Origin: Gambelia wislizenii
Lineage: Eukaryota; Chordata; Lepidosauria; Squamata; Crotaphytidae
DNA: 64,000 nt
Reading direction: 5' to 3'
Assembly: GCA_030847615.1 (NCBI GenBank)
Contig: JAUMIR010000005.1
Coordinates: 239,358,645-239,422,644 of the forward strand
Part shown: one piece after another, positions 56,855-64,000 of the stretch
How the letters are laid out: each line of letters starts with the position of its first letter
Numbering within the stretch: position 1 is the first letter of the stretch
Program-made: the position numbers and the translations under genes
Notes under the pieces: model-generated
The model's database searches: none
Told to the model about the DNA's origin: nothing
The model's input: the letters and a program-made list of their open reading frames with translations, nothing else

Positions 56855-58455
56855 TGTTAGGAGGGGTAGCTAATACCCCAGAGAACAGGATCAGAATCCA
56901 AAATGACCTCAACAGATTAGAGGGCCAAAATTAAAAAAAAATGAATTTCCACAGGGAGAAATGTAGAATACTACCCTTGGGCAGTAAAATGAAATGCACA
57001 AATATAGGATGGACGACACCTGGCTCAAAGGCAGTACATGCGAAAAGGATCTAGGAGTCTTAGTAGACCACAAGCTGAACATGAGTCAGCAGTGTGATGC
57101 AGCAGCTAAAAATGCCAATGCGATTCTAGGCTGCATCCATAGGAGTATAGTGTCTGGATCAAGGGAAGTAATAGTGCCACTCTATTCTGCTTTGGTCAGA
57201 CCTCACCTGGAATACTGTGTCCAGTTCTGGGCACCACAATTCAGGAAGGATATTGAGAAGATGGAACGTGTTCAGAGGAGGACAACCAAAATGGTGGGAG
57301 GTCTGGAAGCCAGGCCCAATGAGGAGCAGTTTAGGGAGCTGGGCATGTTTAGTCTGGAGAAGAGAAGGCTGAGAAGGGACATGATAGCCATGTTTAAATA
57401 TTTGAAGAGATGTCATACTGAGGATGGAGCAGGCTTGCTTTCTGCTTCTCTAGAGACTAGGGAGATTTTCACACGAGGCCAACATGCCCTGTTACTGCCC
57501 CGCCACCTCCTCTCCCGTTCCTGCCACAGAATAACATAAATCTTTCACACTTACCTTAATTCTGCGGCAGGAATGGGCTCCCCCTCCCCTTGCTGGCCAG
57601 GCATAAATGCAGCTGTCGTAAGGCTGCTTTTACGACCGGCCATCTGAAATGTTATCACATTATTGCTGTGCCTTCTGCAACTGGACTTGTCTATCTCGGA
57701 TTGGCCTTTTTAGTCATCAGCGCACTTGCAGAAAACGCGGGATGAGTCCTTCCTGAATCTTCGTTTGCGAAGAAAAGCCAGAGAGAAAGATTGCATGATA
57801 ACGGCCTGGCGGTAAATTCAAAAAATAAAACTCCCCCAAACATAAAATCAATTCACCAAGGACAGAAACACACTTTAAATCACACAATCAAAACAGGGAG
57901 GGTAAAATAAAGGGTGCCACTTACCTGGATGACTAGATCATACCAGGAAGTACTCAGAACGGACCTCCCCTCCGCGGCTGTCATTTTGGAACAGGAACAG
58001 GGCTCCTGTTCGCACACCCGTGATTGTGTGATAGCGACGGAACAGGAGGTCTATTCATGATGAAAAATTGTAGTTACATTGTTCCAGAACAGTCACGGGA
58101 GCCAGATGGATGCAGGACAGAATGGGGTCAACGTCGTCTGAAAGGGAAAACCTTTCCCGACCCTGTTCTGTTCCTGCCATGGGATTTATAGCCCATGTGA
58201 AAATCTCCTAGGACACGGAGCAATGGGTTCAAACTACAGAAAAAGAGATTCCACCTAATCATTAGGAAGAACTTCCTGACAGTAAGAGCTGTTCAGAAGT
58301 GCAATGCACTGCCTTGGAGTCTCCTTCGTTGGATGTTTTTAAGCAGAGGCTGGATGGCCATCTGTTGGGAATGATTTGATTGAGTATTCCTGCATGGCAG
58401 GGGGTTGGACTGGATGACCCTGAGGTCTCTTCCAACTCTGTGATTCTATGATTCT
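56855..58455 (+). mobile_element. CR1 LINE split by a TIR element
   Basis: Bases 56855-57460 (frame from 56994: [36 protein letters not shown]) and 58209-58455 (3' end with tail) are one CR1 insertion. It is interrupted between 'gagactag' and 'taggacacgg' by the element at 57461-58208. Confidence 0.93.
57461..58208. mobile_element. TIR element, GGAGATTTTCACAC type, nested in CR1, with LINE insert
   Basis: The ends GGAGATTTTCACACG and CATGTGAAAATCTCC are flanked by TAG on both sides (57458-57460, 58209-58211). Removing the element and one TAG restores a continuous CR1. On the minus strand it carries CAG followed by GTAAGT (ACTTAC 57919-57924). Bases 57669-57790 are the zinc-finger 3' end of the LINE seen at 34255-34375. 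Confidence 0.93.
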
Positions 58456-58637
58456 TGAACAATTTGAACTTCTTCCTCAGTCCAGGTATAGTCTGTGGAA
58501 GACTCTGGAGAGGAAATCTCAGCTGCTGAACAGTGAGAAGCATTTAAAAGTGGTTTCTTGTGCTTCTTGGAGGCCTGAAAAGGTGAATTTTGGGATATAT
58601 GCTAGTGTTGTTTACTTATTCACCATTAGGATTTTAT

Positions 58638-59068
58638 AGGAGGAGGGTGACCAGGATGGTCTGGAAGCCATGCCCTATTAGGAATGGCTTAGGGAGCTGG
58701 GCATGTTTAGTCTGGAGGAGAGAAGGTTGAGAGGTGACATGATAACCATGTTTAAATATTTGAATGGATGTCATACTGAAGATGGGGCAAGCTTGTTTTC
58801 TGCTGCTCCAGAGACTAGGACATGGAGTAATGGGTTCAAACTACAGGAAAAGAGATTCCACTTAAGCATTAGGAAGAACTTCCTGACAGTAAGAGCTGTT
58901 TGGAAGTGGAATGCACTGCCTCGGAGTGTGGTGGAGTCTCTTTCTTTGGAGGTCTTTAAACAGAGGCTGAGTGGCCATCTGTTGGGAATGATCTAGTTGT
59001 GTATTCCTGCATGGCAGGGGGTTGGACTGGATGGCCCTTGTGGTCTCTTCAAACTCTATGATTCTATA
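58638..59068 (+). mobile_element. CR1 LINE 3' end
   Basis: From 'aggagggtgaccaggatggt' to 'aactctatgattctat'. A 97-codon frame (58703-58996: FSLEERRLRGDMITMFKYLN, RKNFLTVRAVWKWN) is open to the usual stop of the CR1 protein. Confidence 0.93.
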
Positions 59069-61417
59069 GGAAAATTATTGATTTACATGAAGAAAAGTAG
59101 AATGATAAAATTAAATAAATGTAATAACATGGGTTACAGAGGCTATATTGTCATGGTACATCTTGAAAGCAAAAAGTAAAACCAAACCTGGGATCCCCAG
59201 TCCCCATGCACTCCAATAATTGGTGATATTTATTGATTTGGCATTTAATGTTGCCTTCCTCATGGACTGGTATTAAGTAGACAGAGAACCCCTGAAAGAC
59301 ACTCACTGAAAAGGGCTAGTCATCTATTGTCTATGGAAGAGACCATGGAAATTGGTCCATGGAGAGACCATGGACATTTCCAAATCCTAAAGTAATTCAA
59401 AGATCAAGCCAGACCTAAGGAAATGTTGCCTGAACACACCTAGTGTCAGACAATGATCTCATCATCTGTAGCTGGAGTAATCTTTTGTCTGTAAACAACC
59501 TTTCCTGCACCCCACAAAAGAAGGTAGCTATGGCTTTTTAAATCTAAACGACTGACCACACATTATGGGGCAATCAGGTCCAGTTCAAGGAATTTTGGGG
59601 GCCCCTGCAATGCTTTATTTTGCAGGCCCCATATGTTTAACTCAGGTCAATGTAACCTAACTCAACCTAAGCTATTCACAGTACAGGATATTCAGATTAT
59701 TACTAATAATGTTTTTGCAGGAGGAGGGTTACTACAGGGCCCCCCACAATGATGGCCCCCCCTGCGGATGCTGCTGCTGCCTTAAACTGGCCCCCAGGGC
59801 AATTAACATCTCCAGAGGTTCATGGTTTAACCATGAAACTCTCCTGGCACATATTGTTTCCACACTCAAAATCTCTTCCCCTCAAGGCATGTTTTGTGGT
59901 ATAATTAGAAGCCCCAAACTACACCACATTGTGCACAGACTCCCTTCCTGAGGACACTTCGTCCAACTGTGTAGCCACTCCTGCTTCCTCTATCCACGTT
60001 GGCAGTGGGCTTTGAGACTTTGGACTACAGGACAGGTTGTTTCACCTCAAAACTCCTCCATACTGTTCTCCTATAGAAATACTTCTCATTTCATTCTCTC
60101 TAGCCTTGTGTGAATGCTTGTTGTACGAATGCATGCATGACTGGTGTTATTTTTGAACCTTTAACAAAGATAATTGTTAACGTTTCATTGTGTGTGTGTG
60201 TATGTGTGTGTGTGTGTGTCTGTTCAGAGCTAGTAGGGGTAAACATAGGTGCAAGATCCCCTTGTTGCCCACTGTCACATTGCTAAGTCGAGTTGTTGCT
60301 AATTTCCTCAAATTATTAATAACTTGATTGTGCGTGGAATTTCCATGTCACTAGCAGCTTGGGTAAGAAAAGGAAGGAGAAGGGAATACAAAATCAGAGT
60401 ATATTCACACTTCCATATATTGGTAACAACTTGTATTAGTGAAGCGTAACATGGGTGTATATCTCTTCCTCTGTATTGACCCATCTTGTGTCTAATAAAA
60501 AGTTTCATACCAAAAAGTATTTCCTATTTGTATTCCAAATATTATTCTATAAATCAGCATTTGTTGGTGGCAGAGTCCAAAGAATTTCCGTACTGATATA
60601 CAGGCAAACCTCACTTAACAAAGTCTCTGACAAAGGAGCTCCTTTCATTGTCCTTCTCAATTTTTTCTTCTCAGATTTTCTCCTGCAGTGTAAAATGTTT
60701 CTTTTATTCATGCCTATCCCCTTTGCTTCTGTTTTATATTCTCAACTCCTTTGCCACTAACAAAACCAACCTAAAGCTTTTTAATTTTCTCCTCTCAAGA
60801 TTAGTGTAGCTTTGGAACTATAGCCAGAGTGTGGCAGGTAGAGAAGATGGCTACTCGCATTGATGACATAGGATACCTTGCTTTACTATTTAAAAACCTA
60901 TAAAGTTGTTTCCAATTATCATAGTTACCTAGCTCCTGTAGCTGTTTTTCTGAAACTTTCTCACCTAAGGATGTACCTATGTGTGTAATTTTTCTGGAAA
61001 TTGTCCAAAAAGCCAGTGGAAGAAAAGAAAGAGATGCATATCTCTTTCCTGCCCAAAGGAAAAAAAAACCCAAAAACCCTTCAATATAAGCCACTGCACC
61101 TTTAATCCCCAAACTTGCATGTTTGTTACTTAGGGCAACCTCTTGTTGTCTGTCATTTTCAGATCAATACTCTACAAGGAGTACTAGGGATTCATGTACC
61201 TTCTTTAAAATACCCTCCTAATGTAAAGGCTGCTTTTGCACATAAACCCACCTATTTGTCTCAAACATGGCAGACTTGTTCCTCTCACTAATCTTGTTTC
61301 TCTTGACAACTAATTTGACATGGTATTTGCTTTTTTAAGGTACTTTTATTTTGGCTTCTTAGGAAAAGCCTCTGTGACTTGGGAGACCCTACCAGTAGCA
61401 ATGCTAATGACACCATA
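59069..61417. other. Intergenic, no gene seen
   Basis: A (GT)n tract at 60190-60219. A sequence near 60600 ('caggcaaacctcacttaaca') resembles one end of a Tigger-like MITE. AATAAA at 60494 has no linked exon. No gene. Confidence 0.45.
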
Positions 61418-61941
61418 GGGCTTATCTACACGGGCCAGAATATGCTGGCTCCGTGCCAGTACATTCTGCCCATGGATCAGGCCCATTCCTCCCCCATCAC
61501 TGGCACAAAATGGAATGGAGTCCAGATCACCATGCTACCAGATCTGAAGCTACCATTGCCACCATCTGCCTTGCTATCTCCGTAGCCTAGAAACCAGTCT
61601 GCAGCACATGAGTAAGGCCCCCTGCATGTGGCCAGCCTTGGTCATATGCTCCAGAACTCCTTCCTGGCTATGGAAGATTGAGACAGACAGCAGCTGCAGT
61701 GACAGGCCAGCATGGAAGTCTGGGTTCCTGTGGTCACATGGAGCCCAATCCGTTTTCTGCAAGCTGGAGCAGATTTTACCAGGTATTATTTTAAAATGGT
61801 GTAACAGGCCTTACCTTGTCTTGGCCCTGTCTTGGCCCTGGGAGTCAAGAGGAATGCCCTGGGGCAAAATGAGGCAAAGGCACTGCATCATCTGGACTGC
61901 AGGACTCCAAGATGGGGTAAACAGCTCATCTAGAAAAGCCC
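61418..61941. mobile_element. TIR element, GGGCTTATCTACAC type
   Basis: The ends GGGCTTATCTACACGGGCC and CATCTAGAAAAGCCC are flanked by ATA on both sides (61415-61417, 61942-61944). The interior matches 49315-49841 and 36907-38432 ('gcccatggatcaggccc', 'catgtggccagcc'). The 167-codon frame across it is not called. Confidence 0.88.
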
Positions 61942-62527
61942 ATAGTCTCTTACCTCATGCTGCAGTCCCACCACAACAGAAAAGTAGTGCTATTCCAAAC
62001 AAACTGACAAACCATCTGAATGAAATCACAATAGAACAACTAACAGCAAAACAAAAACACCCACACTACTTGAAATGTGCCACATTATCTCATGATACCA
62101 AAGATTCTTAGAATCCAAATCAGTGATGGTCAAAAATTCCAGTCAGTAATATCTGGTAGACTGTGAAACTGAAACAACAATAACAACACCTACATATTGG
62201 ATTATAATTGTGGCTATCCCATGGGACAGCAGAACTAAAGACAAAGAAAAGAAAAGATTATGAAATATTAACACCTCCAAGTTGAGATGCAGCACCTCTA
62301 GGAAAAGGAAACAACTGTTGTTTAAATGGTGATAGGTGACTCTGGAATTTGAATGAACATTTGAATGAAGTCACCATAAATAGGATCATAATAGAACAAT
62401 TACAAAAAGTGACACTATGTGGAACATGTCATATTATTCAAACATACAACATTTATTCCTAGAGTCTTGAACAGAATCCAAACCACTGACAGTCCAAAAC
62501 TCCCATCAGTGACCCCTGATAGACTGT
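61942..62527. other. Intergenic, no gene seen
   Basis: Nothing recognised. Confidence 0.4.
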
Positions 62528-62721
62528 GGCTGCTGACACACTGCAGAAATAATCCAGTTTGACACTGCTTTAACTGCCATGGGTCAATGCTATGGAATTC
62601 TGGGATTTGTAGTTTTGTAAGATTTTTATCTCTGTCAGAGAGCTCTAGTGCCACAACAAACTACAAATACCAGAATTCCATAGGCTGGAGCCATGGCAGT
62701 TAAAGCAGTGTGTCAGCAGCC
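62528..62721. mobile_element. Palindromic MITE, 'aataatccagttt' family, internally deleted
   Basis: The ends GGCTGCTGACACACTGC and GCAGTGTGTCAGCAGCC are perfectly inverted. 'gctatggaattctgggattt' is inverted against 'aaataccagaattccatagg'. The left arm keeps 'aataatccagtttgacactg', which the right arm has lost. Confidence 0.82.
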
Positions 62722-64000
62722 TGTAAAACCACAATACTTGCATAGTTTTATCTGGCAAACATGCTTTCCCTACATGAAGCTGTTATGCCTGCAAATTTCA
62801 TCCAATTCTGACAAAGAGAGAAAAATACAGCTGGTTTTTGTTTGCCAGTGATACTCAGTGGATGGTCCCAACATTCAGATTTCCAAATCTCATTTTGGTT
62901 TGAGAACACAGGTTGAGGAGGATGGTTTTTGAACTGGTGCAAACAATCAGATTTTGTGAAACAGTGATTACGGTCTGAATAAAATCTTGTTGTCAACACT
63001 CACCTCTAGCAGCTATGGATTTGTTTCATTTGTTTTTGTTTCAACTTTCCAGCTTTGGCTTGCCCTTCTATGAATGTCTGATTTCCCCTAATTCTAGTAC
63101 TTGGTCCTCATTATGTATCGGCTTTTCACTCCCTTGTTTTAGAGACATGTGTCAACTTCTCATTTTGGAAACTTATTTCATTAGCTTTAGCAGAATTGCC
63201 ATAATTACTAGTGTATGTCACAAGATATCATAAAATGCCACAACAGCTTCAGTGTCTAATACAGTTATTAAGGGATGTGTCACAACATCATTCATCTTTG
63301 TCTTTGAAAGTTTCTCTCCTCCACCAGCTCTACTGTAGCTTGAAATTGCACAAGTCCAAGCAATATATATGATATATGATAAGCATTAAATAAATATGCC
63401 AAGGGAATCATGCAATGGATTTGGGTTGTAGTTAGAGACATAAAATAACATTGTTGGGTTTGCATTTCCTTATGGAGATATCCATTTCACACCCCTTGAG
63501 ACTAGCACTTGAATGGAGCACTTCCTGCTCCACTTCCTGGAGATCGATACCTTCTCAAGGTTTGTGATGCATTTCAGAGAGGAAAAATGCACACAACTCA
63601 AAATGCATTTAATTGAAAAAAAAATGCACCCAGATGTGCTCAAAAGGAAAATGTGCACATTCGAAATATGCATACAAAAATGGACATAAAACTATACCCA
63701 TATTTACACACAGGGGAAAAATAACCTTTTTTGACCCCAAATGTCTCCGAACATCCTCTCTTGGGCCTTCCCGGGCCATTTTAGGTCCAGAAAAGGCCTT
63801 TTTTAACAACAAGAAGTGAGTGGGAGTCACTTCCTGTTATTATTATTATTTTAAAAAAACCTCACTCCTGTGCCTAAATTGGCCCAATACTCCCCTCCCC
63901 AATGTGGTGGAAGTGTCCTCCGTGTCCACTAGGAGCATTTGTATGTTTAAAAATTGTTTATATATGTATGGTCATACAAGATATATATATCTTAGGTATG
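62722..64000. other. Intergenic, no gene seen
   Basis: Bases 63570-63720 are rich in atgcacac/atgcat motifs. Bases 63720-63900 look like another old repeat ('ttgggccttcccgggccatt', 'ccagaaaaggcc'). No exon. Confidence 0.4.

Noticed and set aside
61608..62111. 167-codon + frame
   Set aside because: Crosses the end of the TIR element at 61941 and shows no domain or conservation with the copy at 49315.
1..64000. CRISPR array, operon or prophage structure
   Set aside because: Repeats are eukaryotic retroposons and TIR elements; there are no regularly spaced direct repeats with unique spacers and no prokaryotic gene order.
5000..64000. CHRM2 coding exon or its intronic microRNA
   Set aside because: Expected next gene beyond PTN, but no long receptor frame or recognisable hairpin was seen; it probably lies beyond the window.

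Overview
The window looks like a squamate reptile (lizard-type) nuclear genome. Three kinds of evidence agree: many CR1 LINE 3' ends of the squamate type, tRNA-derived SINEs with a Bov-B-like tail ending in ACAACAACAAC (Sauria-type), and a 5S-rRNA-headed SINE with the same kind of tail. The base composition is AT-leaning, there are abundant microsatellites, and there is no compact coding. No bacterial or viral gene organisation is present.

The only host gene I can support is at the left. Bases 4494-4546 are the terminal coding exon of pleiotrophin (PTN, + strand): a strong splice acceptor, a Lys-rich C-terminal tail and a stop codon, followed by a short 3' UTR with AATAAA at 4668. Bases 1-4493 are therefore the last PTN intron. 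Everything to the right looks like the intergenic desert downstream of PTN; in human the next gene on that side is CHRM2, and its coding exon is not in this window.

The remaining ~59 kb is a nested mosaic of transposable elements: (i) about a dozen CR1 LINE fragments, the best (55.6-56.5 kb) keeping a long C-terminal reverse-transcriptase frame; (ii) a non-CR1 non-LTR LINE tail with a C-terminal zinc finger (33.6-34.4 kb); (iii) a minus-strand Penelope-like 3' segment (15.7-16.9 kb); (iv) Sauria-type, 5S-type and another tRNA-derived SINE; (v) two solo LTRs with 5-bp target duplications (22306-22928 and 44574-44940); (vi) a large population of non-autonomous, hairpin-rich terminal-inverted-repeat elements with 3-bp target duplications, falling into three sets: GGAGATT(A/T)TCA.AC or GGACTTTATCAGAC ends (12 copies), GGGCTTGTCTACAC ends (6 copies), and GG...(G/C)GTTTACA or CGTCTACAC ends with a CCAAT/GC-box core (3 copies); (vii) one hAT-type element with an 8-bp target duplication just upstream of the PTN terminal exon.

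The most interesting observations are in set (vi). Three copies abut exactly the same nucleotide of CR1. One copy reads as a recombinant between two subfamilies. Six copies keep a consensus 5' splice site (GTAAGT) inside the element. These suggest a still poorly described squamate transposon group, site-biased for CR1 and able to supply promoter or splice signals.
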